From: Citrus sinensis
Lineage: Eukaryota > Streptophyta > Magnoliopsida > Sapindales > Rutaceae
NCBI RefSeq assembly: GCF_022201045.2
Contig: NC_068564.1
Location: 33,447,001 to 33,511,000 of the forward strand
DNA length: 64,000 nt
Direction of reading: 5' to 3'
Shown one piece after another: positions 26,575-39,231 of this stretch; the stretch's first letter is position 1, and each line of letters starts with the position of its first letter. The notes under the pieces were generated by a model. That model was given only the letters and a program-made list of their open reading frames with translations, did not search any database and was not told the origin of the DNA. The position numbers and the translations under genes were made by a program.

Positions 26575-27470
26575 TGTTGTGTTTACTTGCTGGAGTGAGA
26601 GTGAGGAGTGTGGATTCCTCTCACTCCAGCGTTTACTTACTTAAAATGGGAAGGGATTGAGAATCACACTCCGTAGACCCCATCCATTTTTAGAGTGGGA
26701 AGTGGGAGTGGGACTCCCATTGGGAGAGGTGGGAGTGGATTCCCACTCCCACCTCTCCCATTTCTACTCTTTTTATTTTATTTTATGTTTTATAATTAAT
26801 AAAATAAAATAAATAATATTATATTTATTTAAATAATAATATTATATTTAACTAAATAATAATTTACATTGATTCTAAGTTAAAATTATTTTAAAATAAT
26901 ATTATTACATTAATAGAGAATTAATAAATATAATATTATTATATTTATTTTAAAAATAATAGTACTATATTTATTTTAAAAATAATAGTACTATATTTAT
27001 TTAATAATAATAATAAATACTTTATTCTAAGAAAATATTAATTTTGTACTAAATAATATTATATTATTATTTTATATAATAATAAATTTAATATAATTAT
27101 ATAAAATAAAATAAAATAACATTTCATTTTATATTAAAATTACAATTAATAATTTATTGTTCATAATTAAGAATATTAATAATTATAATAAATTTACAAA
27201 TATAATAAAATAAATATTATTTATTAAATATATTTTTTTATTAATTTTGTAATTAAAAATTATAATTCTTAAATAAAAATAAAATTATAATTTAAAATTA
27301 TTTACTCCCAATCTAAGACAAAGTAAACACATAAATTAAATTCTGATCTCCATTCCATGCTTCCATTCCAGTGTAAGTAAACAACCTACTCTCACTCCCA
27401 CTCCACACTCCCAATCCTAGAATTTCCAGTCCTCAAGATTCCCAATCCAATCCAAAAAGTAAACACTACC
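26575..27470 (+). mobile_element. PIF/Harbinger-like (Tourist-type) non-autonomous element, copy 2 (896 bp)
   Basis: The left end is TGTTGTGTTTACTT and the inverted right end is GGTAGTGTTTACTT, a 14-bp TIR with a few mismatches. Both sides are flanked by TAA (26572-26574 and 27471-27473), the target duplication expected of PIF/Harbinger elements. Subterminal blocks are rich in GGAGTGAGAGTG-type sequence. The core is almost all A and T and has no coding potential, so it must have moved with a transposase supplied elsewhere. Confidence 0.87.
26721..26760. repeat. Perfect 18-bp hairpin inside Tourist copy 2
   Basis: The left arm TGGGAGAGGTGGGAGTGG (26721-26738) is followed by a 4-base loop and its exact reverse complement (26743-26760). 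This GC-rich stem is absent from copy 3 at the equivalent place. Confidence 0.9.
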
Positions 27471-27955
27471 TAAATGTTAGTTTAACTCTTTAAATAAATA
27501 ATAAAATTTTATTTAAATATTCTTTTGGTGATGCTCTTAATCATCATTCGAATCAACAATTGAAACATGTTATTGGATAATCACTGCAGAGTAGCCAAAC
27601 TGGTAAAATATGTATTATAAAAAAAAAAAAAAAAATTGACCGTGTAACGAAAAACTCGATGAGACATAGCATAGACTACGCGACACTTCAAAATTACTGA
27701 CATCAAACGCATAATCTGATCAAGAAAAATAAAGGAGATAAAAAACTTTCAGCAGAAAATCCGATCATTTGAGACAAAGCTTATAACGAAACTGTGCATA
27801 AGCTCATCACTCAACATATTTTATTCGTAAATAACACCTAGCCCTAACCCGAAAACTCCCGAAAGATTCCTCCTTAGCATTTCTCCTTTCATCCCACTTT
27901 TCAAACTTTGTTGATATGTATATGGATCCATTCGAGTGTACGTTTAAGCTTGTAT

Positions 27956-30900
27956 CTAACATGAGTTCTTCAGAACCCACTCCACCATCGTTGAAATACC
28001 AAATCCTGTAGCAGAGCGCATCTTCTCGCTCCAGACAGGACCAGCAATGTCAATATGCATCCACTGAACCTTCTCATCAACATACTGCAAAAGCAAAGTT
28101 CAAATTTCAGATGTGTGCAGCATGCTTCTGAATTCAAAGGACTCTGTTTTTTGAAAGCGAGACAAAGCGTAAGAAGCCATTAAGAGGATGTCCTTTGTCC
28201 TACTGTGTGTAGGGTTCTCAAAATGAAACCAACCAGAATTGTGAAAACAGAAAAGGAAAATGATCTGTTAAAGTTTGTTTACTAAGGTCAGAGGAGAAAG
28301 CAAGTATGCACAAGTGTTATGTTGGAAGAATTGCTATAAGAGAGACTGTAGATTTGCTTGATTGCATTACCTGTTTCAAGAACAGAGCTGCAGTGATAGC
28401 ACCACCTTGCCGACCACCAGTGTTAACCATGTCAGCCACTCCAGATTTCATCATCTCCCAATAACTTTCCTCCAATGGCATCCTCCAAATTTTCTCTCCA
28501 CTGACTTGTGAAGCTGCCATAACCTCATTTGCCAGGTCATCACTTGGTGTAAAGGCACCTTACAAGGAGAAAGTTCACATAAATTTCAGAGGACAATTGA
28601 AGATTCAAATAGCAAGACCGGCAATTTAAATGGGATTTGAGAATGAAAATGTAACCCACCATCTCTTTCCCCAGGGGAGTCCACCCCAGAAAGAAAATAG
28701 AAAAGCAAGGTCCTATACTATCAAAGCTAATTTATATGCCGTGCCAAAAGGAGGGAAAGAAATTGTAGGGACTTGATTTCAGAAGATACACTCATTCAAG
28801 AAATAAATAAATAAAACGAAAATGAAGGACATTTGTAAACCTGCAACTGAGGGTCCAAGAGCAACTACACAGGCTCCTGTTAGTGTGGCCAGATCAATGA
28901 CCTGCAGAACAAGTAAACATGCTATTAGAAATTCAAACTGTTGGAATGAAAAAAAAAAAACAACGCAATGGAATTTCTTATTTAAAAATAACAACAAAAA
29001 ATCTTGGAAGAGCGTGAACTCAGATATTTATAGTAAATTTTAGAAGCTCAGTAACATATAATGCAACTATAGCTTCAAGATGCTAATTTAAGCACCAAAA
29101 ATTAAAAAAAATAAAAAGAAAAGAAAACTAAGTTGGACGTGCTTTTGTACATGATTGAAGTCGAAATTTTATGCTCAATTTCAATATGAATTATATATTT
29201 TTCCAGAAACTAACCACTTTTGCTCTTAAACATTCAATGTGGTAACCAACAATCTCACGAAAAACAAATAAAAGCATGTCCAACGAGTATGCAGTAAGAC
29301 CACATCCTTTAACAAACAAGTCTTTACCAGAGTCTTAAAGTGAAATATGAAACAAAATCATGTTTATATCATGCAAACATGTTCTAACAATCCCATATGA
29401 GAATATGACAGTTTTTCAGATGATTTGGATGCAATTAGCACCCATAATATAAGCACAATCGGCAGATATCTGATCAGTACATTACCACCGAAAGCAAGGA
29501 GGCAAAATATATTTCACATTTCTTCTAATTAGAGGGGCATTTGTATGAAATAGTTTAGCAGCTGGAAAAGGTTCGTGGTATTCGGGACCTAAAGGACAGA
29601 ATTTATTATCACAATTGTGTGAATTTGCATTACCTTGTCTACGCCCTGATTACAAGCATAAATTAAAGCATCTGCAAGTGTAAGTCTGCCTTCAGCATCA
29701 GTATTATTGACCTGCAATAAAGATAACAAAACATATTTGGTTCACCACCATGATGAAGTTGGTCAATACTTGTATAAAGGTTTCAACAAGAACATAAAAA
29801 TAAGAAATTTACTAGAACTTTGTTTCTCATTAATGTACAGTGTATCAAGCACAACCATGATGTGGTTTGAATGATAATGAACTGCTTATTTTCTTGATGG
29901 TAATTTGATAAACAGCAACAGAGTACTGAATAGTCCAATCTGTTTGAATTTACTAACAAATCATAGCTATTCAGCATGGTCAAAAAACAGATATGTGACC
30001 CAATCTTATACTGTAAAAATTAAATCCTACGGATTTATATATTATAGTTGTAAGAGCTTGCTCTCAACCTTAGGACTGTGCACTCGTATGACAGAGATGT
30101 ACCTCAATTGTCTTTCCATTTGCAGCTGTAATAATATCTCCAGGCCTCATACCTGTCCCACTTATCATGTTCTCACAAGCTGCAACAATGAAATGAACCT
30201 GCATGTGCAACAACATTCACAGAGTCAGAAAGGCTTACCATATTGTATTTTGTCACTTGAAGATAGCATAAAGGACACAGGAAAAAAAAGGGACCAAGAA
30301 CATGATCAACTTACCTCTACTCCAGGAGGTTTTATTTGACCAATGGCTTTTGCTGCACCTAGAACGGCAGCTGCACCTCCCATGTCATATTTCATGTTCT
30401 CAATTAAACAGCCAGGCCCAGTCTTGATGTTGTAGCCACCACTAATAACACAAAAAATAGATATATAAGGACCTAAATATAGAGAGTGCTGATAAAACTG
30501 AAGGTGGATACCAATTGTAACTCTCCATATTGACCAAGATAATGGAAAAAGCAACAGCAGTGGACATCAGTGGCAGGGACATAGTGAGAGAAACAATAGT
30601 ATGATTTGCTTTCAAGAAATACATTATTATATTCATAGCAGTGTCGGATGTTGAAATATTCAAAGGAACTGACATCTAATTCTCCTTCCCCACTCCCTAC
30701 CCAATCTCATTTTCTCTTATCTTTCAGGTAGTCATTGTATTAAACTACATACATAATAATTACCTGTCAAAAGTCAATCCCTTTCCAACCAACGCCAACT
30801 TGATTTTAGCAGATCCACCTGGAGGTTTGTAGCACAAATGGATGAAATGAGGAAGATTCGCAGAAGCTGCAGCAACACCCAAATAGGACCCCATTTTCAA

Positions 30901-32451
30901 CTCTTTACATTTCTCAATGTCCAAAATAGTGGCAGAGAGGACATCACTGTACATGGAAGCAACCTTTGAAGCCTCCTCCGCCAGTACCGCTGTAGCATAG
31001 AATTCAATCCATACAAATTAATTCAAAGAATTATCTCCAACTGTTTGAAACAAAAAAAAAAACTATCGGCCATCAAAATGCCAATTGACAAAAACAAGAT
31101 AAGCCAGTCAAACTACTTGATCAATCACAAGGACAACACATTTATAACTGACCACAGCACAGATTAACTGCAAGAAACAAGATTAAATTTATCATGAAAA
31201 AGAAAAAATATAGCACATACGAACCAGGGGTAAGCACATTGGCAGGGGAATTCACAAGCTCCCTGCCAAAAATCACAGCTGAAGAAACATGTTCAGCGTA
31301 CTTCAGCTTCTTTTCTAATTCAGGTCCTGTTCCAAGTCCAATAATGTCCACAGACTTGAGTGATACAGGTTTCTTTGACTCAGACCTATACCGATTATCT
31401 TCAAATGTCCCCAAAACAGTTCCTATCAAAATTTAAATCATTCCACCAAAAATCAATTCCACTTCTTTATGCAATTATACTGCATATGTAAGTTAAAAAG
31501 TCAGGAAACTCCTAAAATAAGTACCAGATGCCACTGCCGAAGCAGCAGTAAGCTTTGATTCATCTGAGAGACCGTCAGAAGAGGCAAGCACAACAGCAAC
31601 GTTGCTGGCTTGAGCAGCCTTTGCAGCCGCAGCAACAGACTCTCCAAGACTGCGAAAGTCCCCGGCCCTTGAAGCTGACTGGCCTAGACCAATCAAGCCT
31701 ACCCTTTTGGAGCCAATGCCAGGGAGTCTAATAACAGTTGACTGGCCAGCTTTTCCAGTGAAATCCTCCTCAGAAGAAGCTTCAGATAAAAGACCGCCCA
31801 ATTGGGCATCTAGCTTTTTCAAAATTGAGTTCTGGAATTTTGAATTATCATCCTTGCCCATGTCTTTCTCTGTGACACCCACTGCAAGTATATCACCTTT
31901 CCATTCCACCACATCAACCTCTTTTGCGGCAAAAGAGATCTTCCAAAACGTTGTCAACAGAACATAATCAGTATTTCAAATCAATCTCAAGTGAGCAACC
32001 AGACAGTACCATGTAGCACCCGCTAGATCATTATTATCTTTTTATAAATATATAGATATAAACTCGACCAATCAAATCATAGAAATATTTGTTAAAAAGG
32101 AAAAAACCTATGAACAACAATTTTGAGGCATAAATTAAAAACAGATCTAATCACAAAGCCACTAACATTAACTATCACGTAAAAGAACAAGAGGAAGAGA
32201 GAGAGAAAAGAGGGGACCTTGAGAGGGTCGATTTGAGCAGGCTTAGTGAGGCCAAGAGTGGCACGAGCAATAGAGTGAGCCATCCTGAGCTTTCCTCTAC
32301 AAAACAACAAGGGTGGTGGTGGTGACGGCGCACAATAACGTCTAAAAGCAGCTGCAGATCCTAATCCTAATTTCGAGAATAACAAAGAAGACGATGATGG
32401 TGAAGAAGACCAAGAGAGGCAAGTCGTCAAAGATACGACAATGGCGGACAT
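27956..32451 (-). CDS. LAP2: Leucine aminopeptidase, chloroplastic (peptidase family M17)
   Basis: Hexameric metallopeptidase that removes N-terminal residues (Leu, Met and others) from peptides. Ten minus-strand exons: 32451-32218, 31939-31525, 31422-31225, 30989-30764, 30441-30315, 30198-30103, 29711-29634, 28901-28841, 28558-28371 and 28084-27956, giving 583 residues, all in phase. The first ~55 residues are rich in Ser, Arg and Pro, like a transit peptide. The M17 catalytic domain has GKGLTFDSGG (Lys352, Asp357), KYDMGG (Asp377) and the signature NTDAEGRL (435-442; Asp437, Glu439, Arg441), so all metal ligands and catalytic residues are present. Met57 opens [15 protein letters not shown], which aligns with the start of cytosolic Arabidopsis LAP1 (MAHTLGLTQP). 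A TATA-like box lies only ~30 bases from the first ATG. Function is firm; the paralogue number is a guess. Confidence 0.94.
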
Positions 32452-32478
32452 ATCTGTCAGTGTGAGTGTGAGCCTCTG

Positions 32479-32486
32479 TATTTATA
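32479..32486 (-). promoter_or_regulatory. TATA-like box of the LAP gene
   Basis: The minus strand reads TATAAATA 28-35 bases upstream of the annotated start codon at 32451. If used, transcription would start almost at that codon, leaving little or no leader. Other promoters further upstream are possible. Confidence 0.4.
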
Positions 32487-32924
32487 GATGGATATACTTA
32501 CTAGTGTACAAGTGAGCATAGCATATCATTATCTCTTCCTCTGTTTATTGTCTAACATTAACGAGCACGCATTGTGATGCTGCGTTCGCGTACCGGTTGC
32601 ACCCGATTCTCCGCTATTGCCGAAATATCATTTGGACCCTTTAACTTCTACAATTTCTCAGTTAGGGATAGTTATTTTATTATACGCATCGTCATCAATT
32701 ATGTGATATGCATCCACTTGACTTGTGAAGTATGCGTAATTGAGTTATAATTAAAATAATCGATCCCTTATATATCCTATTTAAACGTCTCCAATAATCA
32801 AATCCCCTCTTCCACGACAGTTACATATATCTAAATCAGTTAGTTGTCGCATTAGGTAGCAACATGAGCTACACACGCGCACACACACACACACGTATAC
32901 ATATATACATACGGAAGAAACTAA

Positions 32925-33715
32925 TGTTGTGTGTACTTACATATTTAAGGAGGAAAGTAGGAATCTTGCTCTGTAGCCTCCACTCGTTTTTTGAGTGTGG
33001 AGTGAAATTTCTACCCCCACAAGAGAAGTCCACCCCGCATCTTCCTTTTTTATTCTTTCTTTACTAAATATAATATAATTATATTTATTAAAATAAATTA
33101 ATTTTACAATTACTTAAAAATAATAATATTATCTAAATAATATTATTATATTTAGTTAAAAATAATAATCTATTTAATCTAAGTTAAAATTGTTTAAAAA
33201 TAATATTACTATGTTCACAAAGAATTAATAATATTAATATATATTATTTAATTTTAATAGTATTATATTTATTTAATGTTAATAATTAATAATAATAAAT
33301 AGTTTATTCTAATAAAATATTAATTTTGTATGATATTATTAGTAATATTGTTTAATGTGTTGCTCTTATCAATAATTTTTAATTTACATAATTAAAATTA
33401 AAATTAATGAAAATTTGTGATTTGCATAATTAAGAATAATAATAAATTTATATAATAAAAATTAATAATAAAATAAATATTTTATTTTACAAATATATTT
33501 TTTATTCACTTTGTAGTTAAAAACTACAATCCTTGAATAAAGGATAAAATTATAATTTAAAATAATTAACTCCCTATACAAGACAAAGTAAACATATAAA
33601 TGAGATTCCAAATTTTATTCTACACTCTCATTCTAATTTAAGTAAATAACCTACTCACACTCTAAATCCCAATATTCCCACTACTTAGGATTCCCTATTT
33701 AAAGTAAACACTACA
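32925..33715 (+). mobile_element. PIF/Harbinger-like (Tourist-type) non-autonomous element, copy 3 (791 bp)
   Basis: Ends are TGTTGTGTGTACTT and, inverted, TGTAGTGTTTACTT. TAA flanks both sides (32922-32924 and 33716-33718). The right subterminal block shares AAGACAAAGTAAACA and similar phrases with copy 2, and the core is AT-rich. It has the same orientation as copy 2 and has no coding capacity. Confidence 0.87.
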
Positions 33716-35047
33716 TAATTTTAAAGATCTAGTTATATCAGCATAACATATAGTTTTCATTATACACTCTTGACTTTTATTATTGATAAAAATTCATTTT
33801 TGTATTTCATTATGTATTTGATTTGATTTATTTCTTTATGTAGTAGTTGGTGTGACTTGTGATTATCTTCTTCTATGGTTGGTCTTCCTAGGATTCTTTA
33901 TGCCATTAATTAGCGGTTGGCCTTTTCCGTGCGCTCAATCCAATTAATAAGGTCCTACCTGACTAAATAAGAATTATCCTATTTCAAGTTATAATAATTA
34001 ATAACAATGGAAAGCCAACAAATGATGTAATATTTGTTAATAGATTCCGATTCAAATTATCAATAGACTTCTCTGGTCACATTTTACATAATATAACTGT
34101 TATGAAAAAAATAATAATTAACAAACCAACAATTCTTTAATTGAGTTGGTTGGTACCTCATATTTAGTGATTTATGCAAAAACTCGCTTATGTAATTAGG
34201 GTGTGAATAAGTTTTTTTTTTTTTACAATTTATTTAATATCTTGCTTTGATTTTTTTATTCATAGGAAACCATGCATGGGTTTATAGATTGAAACTTGTT
34301 GGACAAGTAGAGTGGAGGTTGTCTATTTGTAAACCTAATTTGCCATATATTAATTAACTGATACTCGTAGTAGTTGCTTTATTAGGAGGCGACGCTTCTT
34401 GAAAACTACAACAAGAAGTCAACAACGAAAATACCCGTCTTTTGATTTTCATCTGAAAATGAAGTAACCGGAATAATTTAAGCATTATTATCTTCAGTCC
34501 CCCGTAGAACAACCGGATTGAAGATGTACGAGGGATTGTTTTGCGTATAATTTAAGCCTCCCTTAATTGCATTTTGCGAAACCCGGCGTTCCCAAGACAT
34601 TGGATTCAACTTTTGAGTTCGATGATCGAGTAGCATCAACATCACCAGATACATAGAATTGATGATATTTTAACTTTGGCAGATGATTGATCAAATGGTT
34701 GACTATGTACGTGTACATTCACATATTGCGTGATTGAGCGAGAAAAATATAATTTTTTTTTTCTTTTAATATATTAATATAGTATAATCAAAATTCTATT
34801 GATACTTATAATAAAAAATCTATCGAAACTATCCTTAAAGTAATTATATTATTTCACAATCTAAATATCTATCATCATATAGTACTGAGAATATCTAGTC
34901 CACCCGTAATTAAGAGAAGACAATTTCTACACTCGCATAACATCAAAAGAATATTTATTTTATCTCTAATTATAAAGAAACAATTAAAATTGAGTCTCAA
35001 CCATTGTAGGACTCAAACTCATACACTCTAGGTGCCTCAAACCTTGA

Positions 35048-35802
35048 GGGTGTGTTTGGTTCAAGGATAAAATGATGGGATTGGATAATTTTAAGATAAA
35101 ATAACCCTAATGCAGTGTTTGTTATCAAAAAATAATTGTGGGATAAAAATATTGGACCCCACCATTTAATTCAATACAGTGTCAAAATTTTATCACAAGG
35201 GGGCGTGTGATAAGATAACACTTAGTCATAGGATAACAAAAAAAAAGCCGAAAATTTTATCCAACAAAATGATTTTTTTTGTTGGGTATGTCATCATCCA
35301 ATGATAGTATATATGCCAGAACACTCTTTCGATGTTAATGATATGTAATATTTTCATATATACAGCTCGTGACATTGTTATGTAATTTTTTTTTCATTTA
35401 TGGATTGATATTCTTATTATATTTGTTGATAATATTCTTATTATGTTTATAATTATATTATTTAGTAACTTATAAGTTAAAAAACTATAACATGTTAAAT
35501 ACAAAAAAAAAATTAAGGGAAGATTTTGTATCTTTTAACAAATTTACCAATAATTATTGATTTCGGTTAGATTATATTCCATGTCTTTTTAAAATAAATT
35601 TAAGATAATTTTGATAAATTAATATATAAGACATATTATTAGTTATTAATCAATCCTTTGACATACTAAACATGAGATATGATTATTTATAGTCCAATTC
35701 AACATTGTACCAAACGTAATATAATATTATATATAATCCAACGTTATCTAATCTAATTTGATTTGATTCCGTCCAATCTAATCCGATATACCAAATGAGC
35801 CC
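35048..35802. mobile_element. Second TIR element family (about 755 bp)
   Basis: Left end GGGTGTGTTTGGTTC and inverted right end GGGCTCATTTGGTAT form an imperfect TIR of about 15 bp. The 3-base sequence TGA flanks both sides (35045-35047 and 35803-35805). The left interior has AATGATGGGATTGGATAA, mirrored on the right by CCAATCTAATCCGA. The host sequence on the two sides (GGTGCCTCAAACCT and GAGTGGTGCCTAG) looks like interrupted simple DNA. The TIR and 3-bp duplication suggest a PIF/Harbinger or CACTA relative; it is non-coding. Confidence 0.7.
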
Positions 35803-36253
35803 TGAGTGTACGAGTGGTGCCTAGAAAAAAAAAAGTTTATTGTAATTTCAAGGTCATTTTAGCGGGCAAAACTATATTGCAATAATGGTATGGTACCACA
35901 GTTGCAATCAGTCATTGGATTTATAGTTATATAGTAGTATTAGTAAGATTTAATGGCTGAAATCAACAGTGGTACCGTACTATTGTTGTAACATAACTGG
36001 GCCCCACTTTAGCGGGCCAGGGACCTATTGTAGACAAATGTAAAATGTAATTCACTAATTGAGAAGTATTATGAATTTTACTAGGGACCTAAATGATGTT
36101 TCATGTATACCCCTACTCAATTTACCTATCTATCCAAATCCAGATCAAAGTTCGAAGAGTCTATTTTCTTCCCTCTCAACTCAAGACATTGAAGCTTTGA
36201 ATTCTCAGTCTGACAAGGCGGAATTTTTTTTTTTTTAATCATTGAAAGCAAAA

Positions 36254-38266
36254 ATGGTGGGAACAAATTTGAAAGCAGAGATTATGAGTTTAATGGAGAA
36301 GCGAAGCGCCTTGGAAGCCGATATGAACGCCATCATCGACCGCCTCTGCCAATCCAACGGCCCTGGTCTCTCCGGCAATCTCGTTGACTCTGAGGTACTC
36401 ACTTACTCAATTATTATACTGTTAATCACTATTAGTATTCGGTGACGAAAGTTGCTCCCTTTATAGGGTTTTCCTCGCACGGATATTGATATTCATCTTG
36501 TGCGATCAGAACGGCGTCGTCTTGCCGGTACCTATATATTTTTTTTATAAGTTTTTATATTGTGAACATTTTATGATTTTATGTAGCGGTCGATTTAAGG
36601 AGGCACAAAAATTTTTTGTAAGCACAAACTAATAAAATTTAATCACTGTGTTTTTCATTCAGTCAATACCCACATATTTTTATTTATTTGTTTATTTTGA
36701 ATGTAGAGCTGCGGAATGATCATAAGGAGATTACAGAGAAAATAAATGAAAATATACAGCTTTTGCATTCTGCAAGGCTCGTTCCAGTTCCAACATCTGC
36801 CAAGGATTCAGGTTTGAGGCTGTAATTAGATATATTCAACTGTGTATCTCTATTAAAGTCTCTCTTTTGTTTAGTTAATTTATTTTAACTCTTGGACACT
36901 TTGTTGAGTTTCTTTTCTGTTGTTCATTCCCTATGATGGTCATACCACTTGATACAAAACAATGTAGTTCTTTTTTAGAAATTTAAAAAAAAAAACTTGC
37001 ACTGTACCCTTCTGGCTGGGAAGGTGTCCCTTCTTGTTTATGTACATTCAGCGGGCTGATTGATCCCTCTATAAAATACATGTTATTTAGTTCTAAGGAT
37101 GAAAAAAAAATGAAGGCTCTTCGCCTTTTGTCCCTCTTTTGATCTCTACTTGGGAAACCTAATCTCATTTTTTCAAGTTTCATGTTTCACATCTCCTTTG
37201 TTGGGCTTGTGGGTACAACATTTTTACAACCTTGTTCAGTTTTGTTCATTTCTGAAAGATTGAAACAAATATGTTTTGCATTGCCTTACTTTAGATATGG
37301 ATAATTTAAATATTTATCTAGCTCGGTCTTCATTTCAATGCAGAATATAAGTGTGTATCTTTTGTGTTTATGTTTCATATGGCTGTTTCCTTTATGTACC
37401 TTGTGTCGGGAATGATGACAAAGCATGCTTTTTTTTTTTTGGCACACATAGTTGTTATATGGCAGACGATATTCGGATTTTCAGAGTCATTTCTGCTAGG
37501 CAACTTGTATAGTTGTCTCCCATTACTATTGTACTATATACTATTAGTGATTGATATACTATTTATTGCTAAAATTGATTCTTCCTTCTTATTTGTTTTG
37601 AGCTGTCAAGAACTCTAGCTTGTATTGGGATTCACATAAAGAAAGTCATTTTGAACACAGCAAAATGATTTCATATTTTTGCCTTATCTTGCAGGTGATG
37701 ATGGCGGGTCAAATAATCAAAACCCATCAATTCTCAGCACTGTTCAATCTGCATCCTTTAATAATGCTGTCCCGAGAAATTCTCCTGCTGCCATGGATGT
37801 TGATGTGATCATAAGAAGACCTTTTGCAGTAATTGATGAGATTACTGATGCATCTCCAGCAGCAGAAGATGGTTTACAGCTTGGAGATCAGGTCTTGAAA
37901 TTTGGGACTGTGGAAGCAGGTGATAACTTGCTAGAAAGGCTTGCGGCTGAAGGTCGGAAAAATCAGGGAAATGCAGTACCTGTGGTAATTATGAGGCAAG
38001 GTGGACTCATCAATTTAGCAGTGACACCACGACCATGGCAGGGCAGGGGTTTATTGGGGTATGTGTTTCATTTTTTTTCCTCTTCTCTTTGGGTTTATCT
38101 ATCCATTTTATTCAACTGTTAAACCCCAGTTAATAAAAATGCTTCGGATGAGAATATCGTCCTTTACCAATTTTATCAAATGTTGGTCGCATCGTGACTG
38201 CTCTCAATACTTGCTGATATTTGGCTTGTTTTGCACACTTGTAGGTGTCATTTCCGAATGTTGTAG
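36254..38266 (+). CDS. PSMD9: 26S proteasome non-ATPase regulatory subunit 9 (PSMD9/Nas2 assembly chaperone)
   Basis: Chaperone that binds an Rpt ATPase and helps build the base of the 19S proteasome particle. Exons are 36254-36394, 36467-36527, 36707-36811, 37695-38058 and 38245-38266, giving 230 residues, all in phase, close to the usual plant length. The N-terminal part is a coiled coil (MEKRSALEADMNAIIDRL; RRRLAELRNDHKEITEKI). The C-terminal half is a PDZ-like domain (about residues 130-220) with AVIDEITDASPAAEDGLQLG and the GDQVLKFG strand. The last exon codes for only a few residues and ends CHFRML, a tail I recall as shared by homologues. The ATG at 36254 was chosen over an upstream non-ATG opening of the same frame. 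Confidence 0.93.
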
Positions 38267-38390
38267 GTCGTCATTCATCCATGAGTAGCTTGGAAGATAT
38301 GATTGTGGTTGCTTCTAGCTTATTGAATCGGATAAAGACAGTAACTCGCGCAACAAAGCTGGACTTGCATGCTTACAGTGTTCTTTGGCA

Positions 38391-38806
38391 GTTATGATTA
38401 GGTGTTTGGATAGACTCAATTGGCTCTCTAAGTCTCAACTGTCTTTCTACCAATTCTGTAAAACAATATAGTGTCATGTCCGCCTTCTTTTTCAGAAATA
38501 TACTGGATATTTGAGTAACATGAAGATTGCACCCAATGCTTGATGAGCTTCTGTTCTGATTCTGTGAAACAATATAGCGTTTGGATTGACTCCATTGGCT
38601 CTCTAAGTCTCAACTGTCTTTTTACCAGTTATGATTAGGTGTTTGGATAGACTCGATTTGCTCTCTAAGTCTCAACTGTCTTTTTACCAATTCTGGAAAA
38701 CAATATAGTGTCGCGTCTGCCTTCTTTTTCAGAAATATACTGGATGTGTGGGTAGCATGAAGATTGCACCCAATGCTCGATGAGCTTCTGTTCTGATTCT
38801 GTGATT
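38391..38806. repeat. 238-bp tandem duplication downstream of PSMD9
   Basis: TATGATTAGGTGTTTGGATA occurs at 38393 and again 238 bases on at 38631. The following ~175 bases match closely (for example TTCTTTTTCAGAAATATACT and GAAGATTGCACCCAATGCT). A sub-unit, GCTCTCTAAGTCTCAACTGT, appears three times (near 38421, 38598 and 38661), so there was a further partial duplication inside the first unit. It may be transcribed as 3' UTR. Confidence 0.88.
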
Positions 38807-39021
38807 TTAATTTCCACTTAGTCCTGATGACTCTACTACTTTTGCTACTTGGTTTTCCCCCTTCTCTTTGCTGTCTGCTCTTTTCTCTTAATATACGCGC
38901 AGTAAGAATTTGCTTAACACATGAATTTATGATGATTGACTTCTCTACACGTTGTCTTATATATATACATATATATTTTTTTTTTGCTGTCGATGTTGCC
39001 TTAAATTTCATCCTCCGTGTC

Positions 39022-39231
39022 AAATCCAGGCAAAGTTACAGAATCAGAATTATTTCTCTATCCAACACGTTCCTAGGAACTGCAATGTAATGGCTCATTC
39101 ATTAGCTAAGGTGGCCTTAGATTTTGAAAACCCTGAAATTTGGACAAATGATTTTCCAGTCCAAATCTTGTTGTTACTGTCGAAGTTTAATCTATAGAAG
39201 CTGAGTTTTTTCCTCAAAAAAAAAAAAAAAA
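39022..39231 (+). mobile_element. 5'-truncated LINE (L1-type) 3' tail
   Basis: The insert is flanked by the same 19 bases, AAATTTCATCCTCCGTGTC, at 39003-39021 and 39232-39250, an exact target-site duplication. It ends in a run of about 20 A. In frame it codes for HVPRNCNVMAHSLAKVALDF, typical of the RNase H domain at the end of plant LINE ORF2, then a stop at about 39195. Only ~210 bp remain, which is normal for 5'-truncated L1 insertions. The perfect duplication suggests a fairly recent insertion. Confidence 0.88.

Larger units (their letters stand above)
24982..27955. other. Intergenic region between EEP and LAP genes
   Basis: Starts with the EEP leader and promoter, including an 80-bp tandem duplication. 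From about 25420 to 26570 the DNA is AT-rich with no gene. The Tourist-type element copy 2 fills 26575-27470. A poly-A run lies near 27620. LAP 3' UTR probably covers the last ~150-200 bases. A short open frame near 26065-26262 shows no family features. Confidence 0.5.
32452..36253. other. Divergent intergenic region between LAP and PSMD9
   Basis: Contains the two promoters at its ends, a short (CA)n microsatellite at about 32877-32894, Tourist-type copy 3 (32925-33715) and a separate TIR element (35048-35802). The rest is AT-rich without gene signals. The PSMD9 leader probably begins near 36130-36250. Confidence 0.55.
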
